Below, piece after piece: positions 43,972 through 51,200 of a DNA stretch of 64,000 bases (position 1 is its first letter; each line of letters opens with the position of its first letter). The position numbers and the translations under genes were made by a program. The stretch lies in assembly GCF_009687905.1 (NCBI RefSeq), contig NZ_BLBG01000010.1, forward strand, positions 1 to 64,000, in the 5' to 3' direction. This stretch comes from Lacticaseibacillus zhaodongensis (GTDB taxonomy: Bacteria > Bacillota > Bacilli > Lactobacillales > Lactobacillaceae). Under the pieces are notes generated by a model that worked only from the letters and a program-made list of their open reading frames with translations, made no database searches and had not been told where the DNA came from.

Positions 43972-44738
43972 AGACTGCATTGCTATTAGCTGACCTGCAC
44001 CGGCTGTTTGCGGACGTTGATCCCGCTAGTTATGCGCTTTACGTGCACAGCAGCACCGGCTACACCTATGGTCAGGCCGAACACACACCCATGCCTGCCG
44101 CTAGCCTGATCAAGCTGGCCATTGCGGCCTACATCGAGACCCAGGTCCAACTAGATGAGTCCTTGTTGCAGCGGCAGCTGACCGTGCCTGCTGATCCGGT
44201 TGCCGGTGCGGGGGTCACTTATCACCTCAGCCAGCGGACCTGGGCGGTACAGGACCTTGTCGACCTGATGCTCAGCGTTTCGGATAACAATGCCAGCAAC
44301 ATGCTACTGGCCGAATTTGGCCTGCAAAATGTTGCCGCTTGGGCCGCGATTCACTATCCAGACGCAATTTTGCACCGGCGCCTGATGCACCCCGAGGATG
44401 GGCCCAAGCAAAATATCATTACCGCCGCCGGGGCAGAGGCACTGCTTGCCCACTTCTTCAGCGCCGATACGCCTTACCAGCGGCTAGTTCGCCGGGCGCT
44501 CGCGGCGCAGACTAATCGCGGCAAATTGCTTGCGCTTGCGGATGAGGATGACCCAACGCTGCGCACCTACGCCAAGAGCGGAGAGCTTAGCGACTGCGAA
44601 CACGACTGCGCTCGCTTTGAACGCGGGGATGAGTGGATCGACTGTGCTCTGCTGCTGCACTTTAGTGACAATAAGCAGCAGGTTCTCACTTTGCAGCAGA
44701 GTGTTGGAGCCGCAATTTTGGTCTCCTTGGACGATTGA
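43968..44738 (+). CDS. Cytoplasmic class A beta-lactamase-fold serine hydrolase
   Basis: 256 residues. The three serine beta-lactamase/PBP motifs are present: SLIK (in PAASLIKLAIAAYIE, about residue 46), SDN (in LSVSDNNASNMLLAEFG) and KSG (in YAKSGELSD). There is no signal peptide or membrane helix at the N-terminus (MKTALLLADLHRLFADVD), unusual for this fold. The ATGA overlap with the dipeptide epimerase shows translational coupling, so a role in muropeptide or dipeptide recycling is more likely than antibiotic resistance. The substrate is not known. Confidence 0.85.
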   Translation: MKTALLLADLHRLFADVDPASYALYVHSSTGYTYGQAEHTPMPAASLIKLAIAAYIETQVQLDESLLQRQLTVPADPVAGAGVTYHLSQRTWAVQDLVDLMLSVSDNNASNMLLAEFGLQNVAAWAAIHYPDAILHRRLMHPEDGPKQNIITAAGAEALLAHFFSADTPYQRLVRRALAAQTNRGKLLALADEDDPTLRTYAKSGELSDCEHDCARFERGDEWIDCALLLHFSDNKQQVLTLQQSVGAAILVSLDD

Positions 44739-44769
44739 GCCTTGAATATGTCTTACAATTAGTAAGTGC

Positions 44770-44775
44770 TATAAT
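44770..44775 (+). promoter_or_regulatory. Extended -10 promoter of esterase gene
   Basis: TGCTATAAT has the TGn extension; no good -35 is seen at 17 bp. Confidence 0.55.
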
Positions 44776-44816
44776 GAGGTCAGATTAAATTGGCAAAATT
44801 TAGAGGAGGCTGCATT

Positions 44817-45596
44817 ATGGTAGAGACAAAGTTGGACCTTAGTTATGGCGACTTACCAGCGCAGGTCACCGACCTGTACTTTCCAGATGGCAAGGCCAGC
44901 GGTGCGGTGATTGTGATTCACGGGGGCGGCTGGTTCCGCGGTGACAAGAGCAAGGATGCAGATTTGGGGGCAATGTTTGCGGAGCAGGGCTACCTCGCCG
45001 TGGTTGCAAACTACCGGATCGGTGACGAGGGCCATTACCCAGCGCCACTAACAGACATGGATCAGCTGTACACATGGCTCAAGGCCAGTGACTTGGACTT
45101 TCCGCGGGAACACGTGGCGGTCTTTGGTTCCTCAGTCGGTGGCAACATGTCTGCCGAAATGGCCATCAAGTATGGTCTGCCCGCAGTGTCATTGTCCGGG
45201 ATTTTTGACATCGCGGATTGGCTTGAGCAACACCCTGACGTTGCCGGTTCGCTGGACCACAAAAATAATTTTGGTGGGCCCAGTTCCGAAATCAACCAGG
45301 ATGGTGCGGACGACCCATTTTACAAGGGCTTCGTGGAGAACTACTTTGGCGGCAGGACTGACCAGTACGTCGCCGCGACCCCAAGCCACCGGGTGAGCGC
45401 GACGACGGGGCCGATGTACCTCGCCAACTCTCTGAACGAGTTCGTGCCGAACAGTGGGGTCCTGATGATGGCCGCTGCACTCGCCAGCAAGGGTGTGCCG
45501 TTCACGCTGCGGTTGGTGCCGGGGACGCACCACGCGAAAGGCTACCTCGATGTCGTCCGCGGTGATGTCCTGCGCTTTGTGGCTGATAATATCTAG
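44817..45596 (+). CDS. Alpha/beta hydrolase (esterase/lipase-like)
   Basis: 259 residues from ATG 44817 (AGAGGAGGCTGCATT). Oxyanion motif HGGGWFRGDKS, nucleophile elbow FGSSVGGNMSAE (Ser within GSSVGG), a late Asp/Glu region, and His in PGTHHAKGY. This is the BD-FAE / kynurenine-formamidase-like group of small-ester hydrolases. It is cytoplasmic. It is probably transcribed from its own extended -10 promoter. The substrate is unknown. Confidence 0.85.
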   Translation: MVETKLDLSYGDLPAQVTDLYFPDGKASGAVIVIHGGGWFRGDKSKDADLGAMFAEQGYLAVVANYRIGDEGHYPAPLTDMDQLYTWLKASDLDFPREHVAVFGSSVGGNMSAEMAIKYGLPAVSLSGIFDIADWLEQHPDVAGSLDHKNNFGGPSSEINQDGADDPFYKGFVENYFGGRTDQYVAATPSHRVSATTGPMYLANSLNEFVPNSGVLMMAAALASKGVPFTLRLVPGTHHAKGYLDVVRGDVLRFVADNI

Positions 45597-45619
45597 TTTC
45601 TCGATTACAGTGAGTGCTA

Positions 45620-45658
45620 CAAAAATGCGTCCGTCATTTACTTTGGCGGGCGCTTTTA
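45620..45658 (+). terminator. Terminator of esterase gene
   Basis: GCGTCCGTC and GGCGGGCGC pair, followed by TTTTAATG. Confidence 0.75.
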
Positions 45659-45675
45659 ATGTGGCTCCTTGGCTG

Positions 45676-45936
45676 CCGGGCGGTGGGTGTCTCCGCTACC
45701 GCTTCGCCCCGGGGGTGGTCCATGCACAGGGTCGCGTTCAAGCCTCAACCAAATTCGGGTTAAGTCTTGCCGCTCAGCTCGGGCCAACGCTCCCTGCGGT
45801 CACCTGTTGGTCCTGCGCTGCCCCCAATTACTGACGGCAAGCCACTTGCAAAAAGCGCAAGCGTCTAGCAGTCAATAATTGCGATGGCATGGACCACCCC
45901 CTGGGCTACCGCTCCCGCGAAGACACCCACCGTCCT
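45676..45936 (-). repeat. Family B structured repeat, copy B2
   Basis: Outer arms CGGTGGGTGTCT (45681-45692) and AGACACCCACCG (45921-45932), then GGTGGTCCATGC (45714-45725) with GCATGGACCACC (45887-45898). Read on the minus strand: variable hairpin 1 CAATTATTGAC...GTCAGTAATTG, core GGGGCAGCG..GACCGC, then AAGACT, stem TTAACC, 7-nt loop CGAATTT, GGTTGA and GGCTTGAAC. A divergent, inverted copy relative to B3, 107 bp away. Confidence 0.8.
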
Positions 45937-46042
45937 ACATTGATGTTATCAACTACTCCGCGAATACGAGCAGTTTCAATACCTACTCAGAAGGCCGGGA
46001 TGATGGCGGGTCTTCATCTGTGGCCGGTTAACCGACAGAGTA

Positions 46043-46309
46043 GGGCTGGGGGCGCCTCTTCCGGAATGAAGCTGTTGGGGGTGACCATGCTGTCGCGATA
46101 ATCAGCGTGGTTTTCGCTGATTATCGGGGAGAACGGAGAGACCGCTGGGAAGATATAAAAATTCCGTAGAGTTATCGTGAATGTTTCGACAGCACGGCGG
46201 GCTCATAGTTCAGGGGCAAGACTCGGTGCACTTCCGAGGCTTGAACCCGGCCCCAGCATGACTGTTGTCACCCCCAATAGCGAAATGGAGGAAGATGCGC
46301 CCCCAGCCC
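46043..46309 (+). repeat. Family B structured repeat, copy B3
   Basis: Outer arms GGGCTGGGGGCGC and GCGCCCCCAGCCC (13 bp perfect). CATGCTG pairs with CAGCATG. Hairpin 1: CGATAATCAGCG (46096-46107), loop TGGTTTT, CGCTGATTATCG. Core GGGGAGAACGGAGAGACCGC (46126-46145), GAAGATATAA. Core GGCGGGCTC, then hairpin 2 CTCGG-TGCACTT-CCGAG flanked by AAGA and GGCTTGAACCCGGCCCC. Confidence 0.85.
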
Positions 46310-46520
46310 GGCAGTCCAAACCATCCCCCAGGTACGTGCACATCCACACTAACTAATTATTAGATAATACTCATATTGTGAACTGATGTGTGTGGCACAT
46401 GAACTGATACCATCGAGACAAAAAAATATTTATCCGCCGCAAACGCAGCCAAAAGCCTATAGCAACGCGCATTTGGGACAATGTGGATGCATTGAAATTG
46501 GAAAAAAGTTTGAAATGGCG

Positions 46521-46549
46521 TTGACAATTATTAGATGACTGGGTAAACT
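46521..46549 (+). promoter_or_regulatory. liv operon promoter
   Basis: TTGACA (46521-46526), 17-bp spacer, TAAACT (46544-46549), then a leader of about 440 nt containing a leader peptide and attenuator. Confidence 0.8.
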
Positions 46550-46587
46550 AGCACCATCAATTAAATTTTGGAAAGGAGATACACATT

Positions 46588-46689
46588 ATGCTTAGTCAAT
46601 TCACATATCAGCCCGTTGTATCTTCATCTTCATTCCAAAATGTAAACGTAGCCTTGTTGTTGAGCGTAAAGGACCCGACTGGTAATTAG
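46588..46689 (+). CDS. Branched-chain leader peptide of the liv operon
   Basis: 33 codons after an excellent RBS (GAAAGGAGATACACATT). The peptide starts MLSQFTYQPVV and contains VNVALLLSV, i.e. three Leu and three Val codons within nine (Leu as TTG, Val as GTA). It ends 22 bp before the first of three competing hairpins. This is the layout of ribosome-mediated attenuation: stalling at Val/Leu codons when charged tRNA is scarce. It resembles the ilv-leu leader logic known from Lactococcus and enterobacteria. Confidence 0.75.
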   Translation: MLSQFTYQPVVSSSSFQNVNVALLLSVKDPTGN

Positions 46690-46710
46690 CGATTTGCTAA
46701 TTGATTAAGT

Positions 46711-46793
46711 TGAGCCCTTATTCACGTTTGGCAATGAGGGCTCAGCACGTACGGGTGAGGCCTCATTGAGATAATCAATGGGCCTTTTCTTTT
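46711..46793 (+). terminator. Attenuator with three mutually exclusive hairpins
   Basis: Hairpin 1:2 TGAGCCCT (46711-46718) with AGGGCTCA (46737-46744). Antiterminator 2:3 CAATGAGG (46732-46739) with CCTCATTG (46761-46768). Terminator 3:4 AGGCC-T-CATTG (46758-46768) with CAATGGGCCT (46776-46785), then TTTTCTTTT. The segments overlap, so pairing 2:3 excludes the other two. A seven-codon ORF with a strong AAGGAGG (46814-46837) follows the terminator; its meaning is unclear. Confidence 0.8.
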
Positions 46794-47001
46794 GGCCGAA
46801 GGAGGAACTGCTGATGGCACGATTGCAAAGCTTTTAATTCGTCTCTTGCAAGCATCAACAACACATATTAAACACATATCGGGCGTTCGCCCACACCGCC
46901 ACGTTTTCGCTGGCGACACATATTGCACCAAACATATAGAAATACAAAGTACCACATAATCTGATCGCAATTATTTTGGCAGAACATAGAGGAGTTTAAC
47001 A

Positions 47002-48201
47002 ATGAAAAAGACAACAATTAAGAAAATGTCAGCTGCCGCCGCAGCCGTTGCAGCAATGTTCGTGATGGCAGGCTGCAGCACCGCTGCTAACAGCGCTAAG
47101 AAGGGTAATAGCGCATCTGGCAGCACCATTAAAATCGGGGTCAACATGGAACTTTCTGGCGCCGCTGCTGGTTATGGTGAACAGGAAAAGCAGGGGATCG
47201 AGCTTGCCGTTTCCCAAATCAACGCTAAGGGCGGGATCAAGGTCGATGGCAAGAAGTACAAGATCAAGCCGGTATACCGCGATAACAAGACCAGCACCAG
47301 TGGTTCCGCCTCTGCGGTTGCACAACTGGTCAACAACGACAAGGTTTCCGCAGTCGTGGGCCCTGCAACTACTAACGACGCCACTGCTTCAATTCCTAAC
47401 GTCACCAAGGCTAACGTTGCCCAGATCAGTCCATCCGCGACTGACCCTGGTTACACCCTCGACAAGAACGGGAAGGTGCAAACCTACGTCTTCCGTTCAT
47501 GTTTCGAGAACAACTTCCAAGGGCAGACCGCAGCACATTTTGCTAACAACACTCTGAAGGCCAAGAAAGTTGCGATCATTGCCGACAACTCCACTGACTA
47601 CGGAACTGGGCTTGCTAAGGCCTTCAAGAACGAGTTCAAGGGCAGCGTCGTTTCCACCCAGTACTTCCAGGAAGGTGACAAGGACTTCAACGCTATCCTC
47701 ACCGCCATCAAGAACAAGGGCTTCGATGCTATTTACGCCCCAGGTTACTACTCCGAAATTGGGCTGATCGTTAAGCAGGCCCGCCAGATGGGTATCAAGA
47801 GCCCAATCGTTGGTTCCGACGGGATGGCTGATCCAAAGCTGGCCAAAATCGCTGGTGCTAACAACGCTAATGACGTTTACTACACCACACCATTCTCCAC
47901 GAAGAGTGCTGACACTGATGCAACGGTCCGCAGCTTCATGACCGCCTTCAAGAACAAGTTCCACGCCGAAGCGCCTACCTTCTCCGCACTTGCCTACGAC
48001 TCCGTATACATGGTCAAGCAGGCCGCTGAAGATGCTAAGTCAACTAACTCCGTTGACATTGCTAAGGCAATTGCCAAGATCAAGGGCATGAAGGGTGCTA
48101 CTGGTGAAATGACAATTGACGCTAAGCACAACCCAGAAAAGCCAATTGCTATTGAACAGATGACGAAGGGTAAGGTCGTTAAGGCTTACACCGTCAAGTA
48201 A
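47002..48201 (+). CDS. livJ: Branched-chain amino acid ABC transporter, substrate-binding lipoprotein
   Basis: 399 residues. Lipoprotein signal MKKTTIKKMSAAAAAVAAMFVMAGC with lipobox VMAGC (Cys at 25), then a type I periplasmic-binding fold: TIKIGVNMELSGAAAGYGEQEKQGIELAVSQINAKGGI, AVVGPATTNDATASIPNVTKANV, IIADNSTDYGTGLAKAFKNEF. It binds Leu, Ile or Val at the cell surface and delivers them to LivHM. Codon use is biased, as in highly expressed genes. RBS is ATAGAGGAGTTTAAC. Confidence 0.93.
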   Translation: MKKTTIKKMSAAAAAVAAMFVMAGCSTAANSAKKGNSASGSTIKIGVNMELSGAAAGYGEQEKQGIELAVSQINAKGGIKVDGKKYKIKPVYRDNKTSTSGSASAVAQLVNNDKVSAVVGPATTNDATASIPNVTKANVAQISPSATDPGYTLDKNGKVQTYVFRSCFENNFQGQTAAHFANNTLKAKKVAIIADNSTDYGTGLAKAFKNEFKGSVVSTQYFQEGDKDFNAILTAIKNKGFDAIYAPGYYSEIGLIVKQARQMGIKSPIVGSDGMADPKLAKIAGANNANDVYYTTPFSTKSADTDATVRSFMTAFKNKFHAEAPTFSALAYDSVYMVKQAAEDAKSTNSVDIAKAIAKIKGMKGATGEMTIDAKHNPEKPIAIEQMTKGKVVKAYTVK

Positions 48202-48253
48202 TTAGTTAATATCATTCCAAGGGCGGCCACGGAAACGTGTACCGCCTTTTGGA

Positions 48254-48377
48254 ATACAGAGCGGAGGCCCGCGGTCAGAAGCTGAGGATTAACGGACTCT
48301 GGGCAAAATGCCTGGGCTTTAGGCATTTGGACCAGAGTGTGTTAACCGCAAGCTTCTGCGGGCCGCAGCTCGACTAC
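48254..48377 (+). repeat. Family A palindromic repeat, copy A3
   Basis: Begins ACAGAGCGGA. Arms GGCCCGC (48266-48272) / GCGGGCC (48358-48364), CAGAAGCT / AGCTTCTG, ACTCTGG / CCAGAGT and AAAATGCC / GGCATTT. All stems are complementary with sequence unlike A1. It lies between livJ and livH and could reduce downstream transcription or protect the livJ mRNA end. Confidence 0.85.
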
Positions 48378-48379
48378 GA

Positions 48380-48540
48380 AACAGAGCGGAGCAAGACGGG
48401 TTGCAGCTGAGCATTAACAGGCTCCACAAAAAATGCCAGGTTTTAGGCATTTCTTGTGGAGCAGGTTAAGCGGAAGCTGCAGTCTTGCGCAGCTCGACTA
48501 GATCACAGAGCAAGGCCCGCGAGCCGTAGCTCTTCTATAG
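48380..48540 (+). repeat. Family A palindromic repeat, copy A4, plus fragment
   Basis: Begins ACAGAGCGGA. Arms GCAAGAC (48391-48397) / GTCTTGC (48482-48488), GCAGCT / AGCTGC, GCTCCACAA (48421-48429) / TTGTGGAGC (48454-48462), AAATGCC / GGCATTT. It is tandem with A3. A short remnant ACAGAGCAAGGCCCGCGAG follows at 48505-48537. Confidence 0.85.
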
Positions 48541-48570
48541 AATCAATCATCGAGTTTGGAGGTCAACCAA

Positions 48571-49449
48571 TTGCACACCATCATTCAACAACTAATCAAT
48601 GGCCTATCGCTCGGGAGTATTTACGCGCTGCTGGCATTAGGTTACACAATGGTTTACGGGGTTATTAAGCTGATCAACTTCGCGCACGGGGACATTTACA
48701 TGCTTGGGGCTTTCTGGGGCTATTACGTCCTGAAGTTCTGGCACCTGAACTTCTTTGTCGCGCTGCTGACAGCCATGGTGTTCTGCGCCATCCTTGGCGT
48801 GGTCATCGAGTTCCTCGCGTACCGGCCACTGCGGCACGCACCGCGGATCACCGCGCTGATCACCGCGATTGGGGTCTCCTACCTGCTAGAAAACGGCATG
48901 TCTTACCTATTTGGGGCGAGCGCGCGGAACTTCCCGCAAGCAATCGAGCAGCAAAACTACCACATTGGCGGTTTTGCAATCTCTAACATTCAGGTGCTGA
49001 TCCTGGTCACCGCCATTGTCCTCATGCTGGCGCTACAACTGGTTATCAAGCGCAGCAAAATGGGTAAGGCGATGCGTGCCGTCGCCGTTGATCAAGATGC
49101 CGCTGAACTGATGGGTATCAACCCGAACCACGTCATTTCCTTCACCTTTGCGCTCGGTTCCGCACTGGCCGGGGCTGCTGGGGTGCTGATCGGTCTGTAC
49201 TACAACACCATTGACCCACTCATGGGCATGACGCCCGGAATCAAAGCCTTTGTTGCCGCGGTTGTCGGCGGGATTGGTTCGATCCCTGGTGCCTCACTCG
49301 GGGGCTTCCTGATCGGGATTCTGGAGACCATCGTCCAAGCGGTCGGACTGTCCGCATACAAGGATGCGGCGGTGTACATCGTACTGATTATCATCTTACT
49401 GGTCATGCCTTCCGGGATTTTCGGCAAGCGGACCAAGGAAAAGGTTTAG
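48571..49449 (+). CDS. livH: Branched-chain amino acid ABC transporter permease LivH
   Basis: 292 residues from TTG 48571, which has GGAGG 8 bp upstream; the earlier TTG at 48556 overlaps that RBS. About eight helices, with IIQQLINGLSLGSIYALLALGYTMVYGVIKLINFAHGDIYMLGAF at the N-terminus (classic LivH) and the EAA-like loop GKAMRAVAVDQDAAELMGINPNHV. It forms the channel with LivM. It is separated from livJ by tandem family A repeats. Confidence 0.93.
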   Translation: MHTIIQQLINGLSLGSIYALLALGYTMVYGVIKLINFAHGDIYMLGAFWGYYVLKFWHLNFFVALLTAMVFCAILGVVIEFLAYRPLRHAPRITALITAIGVSYLLENGMSYLFGASARNFPQAIEQQNYHIGGFAISNIQVLILVTAIVLMLALQLVIKRSKMGKAMRAVAVDQDAAELMGINPNHVISFTFALGSALAGAAGVLIGLYYNTIDPLMGMTPGIKAFVAAVVGGIGSIPGASLGGFLIGILETIVQAVGLSAYKDAAVYIVLIIILLVMPSGIFGKRTKEKV

Positions 49450-49461
49450 GAGGTGGCTGCC

Positions 49462-50412
49462 TTGAAAAGAAATATTCGTTCGAACGCAATTTGGCTCGCA
49501 ATTATGATTGCTGGTTTTGTAATCATGGATGGGCTTGAAGCGGCTGGTCTCATCAACACCTTTATTGAAAATGCCATTGTGACCGTGGGTATCAACATCA
49601 TCCTGGCCACGGGGCTGAACCTCATCATCGGGTTTGCGGGGCAGTTCTCGCTGGGCCACGCTGGCTTTATGGCAATCGGTGCCTACGCAACAGGAATCAT
49701 CACCCAGCAGATTGCCAGCCCGCTAGGCTTTTGGCTATCGATGGGCATTGGGATTATCATCGCCATTATCGCCGCAATCATCATCGGCGTGCCAACCCTG
49801 CGGCTGCGGGGTGACTACCTCGCCATCGCGACGATGGGTGCGTCCGAAATCATCCGGGTCATCATTAATAACCTCAAAATCACGAACGGGCCAGCAGGGA
49901 TGTTCAACATTCCCCAGTACGCGACCTGGCCGGTGGTTTACGTCATGGTCTGCATCACGACCATCATGATTGCTAACTTCGTGCACAGTCGCGCCGGTCG
50001 CGCGGTGATGTCCGTGCGTGAAGACGACATCGCCGCTGAAGCGATGGGTATCAACACCACCAAGTGGAAGCTGGCCGCCTTTGTCTTCGGCGCTGCCACC
50101 GCTGCTATTGGGGGCACGCTCCACGCTTCATACATTCAGACCATTGCGCCTGGTGATTTTGGCATCATGAACTCCATTTCCATTCTGATCATCGTTGTTC
50201 TAGGCGGTAGTGGTAGTCTGACCGGGACGATCCTGGCCGCTGGAGTGCTGGGTATCATTGATACTGTTCTCCAAAACTTCGGGACGCTGCGCATGGTTAT
50301 CTACGCGCTCGCGCTGATCTTACTGATGGTCTTCAAGCCGGGTGGTCTGCTCGGCCGCTGGGAACTGTCATTCAAGAAGGTTAACAAGAAGAAGGGGGCC
50401 CCGGCAGAATGA
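49462..50412 (+). CDS. livM: Branched-chain amino acid ABC transporter permease LivM
   Basis: 316 residues from TTG 49462 (AGGAGG at 49448; the GTG at 49453 overlaps it). Multi-pass protein with LNLIIGFAGQFSLGHAGFMAIGAYATGI and the coupling loop GRAVMSVREDDIAAEAMGINTTKWKL, the LivM hallmark. The stop overlaps the livG start (ATGA). Confidence 0.93.
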   Translation: MKRNIRSNAIWLAIMIAGFVIMDGLEAAGLINTFIENAIVTVGINIILATGLNLIIGFAGQFSLGHAGFMAIGAYATGIITQQIASPLGFWLSMGIGIIIAIIAAIIIGVPTLRLRGDYLAIATMGASEIIRVIINNLKITNGPAGMFNIPQYATWPVVYVMVCITTIMIANFVHSRAGRAVMSVREDDIAAEAMGINTTKWKLAAFVFGAATAAIGGTLHASYIQTIAPGDFGIMNSISILIIVVLGGSGSLTGTILAAGVLGIIDTVLQNFGTLRMVIYALALILLMVFKPGGLLGRWELSFKKVNKKKGAPAE

Positions 50413-51200
50413 GTTTGCTCAATGTGGAACACGTTACCCAACAGTTCGGCGGCCTGACCGCCGTTGATGACGTCTCAATGCAGATCGAAAAGGGTGAACT
50501 GATCGCCCTGATCGGACCGAACGGGGCCGGCAAAACGACTCTCTTCAACATGTTAACGGGTGTGAACACGCCGACTAGCGGCAAAATCACGATGGAAACT
50601 GCGAAGGGGACCGTCGATATTGCTGGTAAGCGGACGGACCAAGTTGCCGCGCTCGGCATGAGTCGGACCTTCCAGAACATCCGGCTGTTTTCTGAAATGA
50701 CTGTTTTGGACAACATTAAAATCGCCATGACGCACAAAAGTCACGAGAATTTCATCGAGACCATGCTGCGGCTGCCGTCCTTTTACAAGACCGAAGACGC
50801 CATTGATAGTAAGTCACGGGCCCTACTGAAAGACTTTAACTTGGATCCATACGTGCGCTCAACTGCGGGCAGCCTGCCATACGGGCTGCAGCGGCGGGTC
50901 GAAATTGTCCGCGCACTGGCCACCAAGCCGCAACTGCTGTTCTTGGACGAACCAGCCGCGGGGATGAACCCTGAGGAAACTGCTGACTTATCAGCTGTGA
51001 TTCAGCGGATTCGGAACGAATACGGCGTCACCATTATCCTGATCGAACACGATATGTCGCTGGTCATGAAACTCGCCCAGCGGATCTACGTGCTGGACCA
51101 CGGCAGCATGATTGCTGAAGGCACACCAGCCGAGATCAGTCAGAACGCAGAAGTCGTGAGCGCATACCTTGGGGGTGAAGTCGTTGCTGAAGGTAAGTAA
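50409..51200 (+). CDS. livG: Branched-chain amino acid ABC transporter ATPase LivG
   Basis: 263 residues. Walker A GPNGAGKT, family insert SRTFQNIRLFSEMTVLDNIKIAMTHKSH, signature LPYGLQRRVEIVRALA (LPYG in place of LSGG, as is normal for LivG), Walker B LLFLDEPAAGMNPEE, H-loop LIEHDMSLVM. It is translationally coupled to livM and overlaps livF. Confidence 0.95.
   Translation: MSLLNVEHVTQQFGGLTAVDDVSMQIEKGELIALIGPNGAGKTTLFNMLTGVNTPTSGKITMETAKGTVDIAGKRTDQVAALGMSRTFQNIRLFSEMTVLDNIKIAMTHKSHENFIETMLRLPSFYKTEDAIDSKSRALLKDFNLDPYVRSTAGSLPYGLQRRVEIVRALATKPQLLFLDEPAAGMNPEETADLSAVIQRIRNEYGVTIILIEHDMSLVMKLAQRIYVLDHGSMIAEGTPAEISQNAEVVSAYLGGEVVAEGK

Noticed and set aside
43968-44738. Acquired antibiotic-resistance beta-lactamase
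   Set aside because: No signal peptide, coupled to a dipeptide epimerase, and composition like its neighbours. A housekeeping hydrolase is more likely.
45493-46101. Several ORFs of 60-110 codons across copies B2 and B3
   Set aside because: They lie within structured repeats, have no RBS, and are not shared between copies. The sequence is better explained by paired arms.
46814-46837. Seven-codon ORF with a strong Shine-Dalgarno after the liv attenuator
   Set aside because: Too short to call a gene; noted in the attenuator entry as a possible second leader element only.
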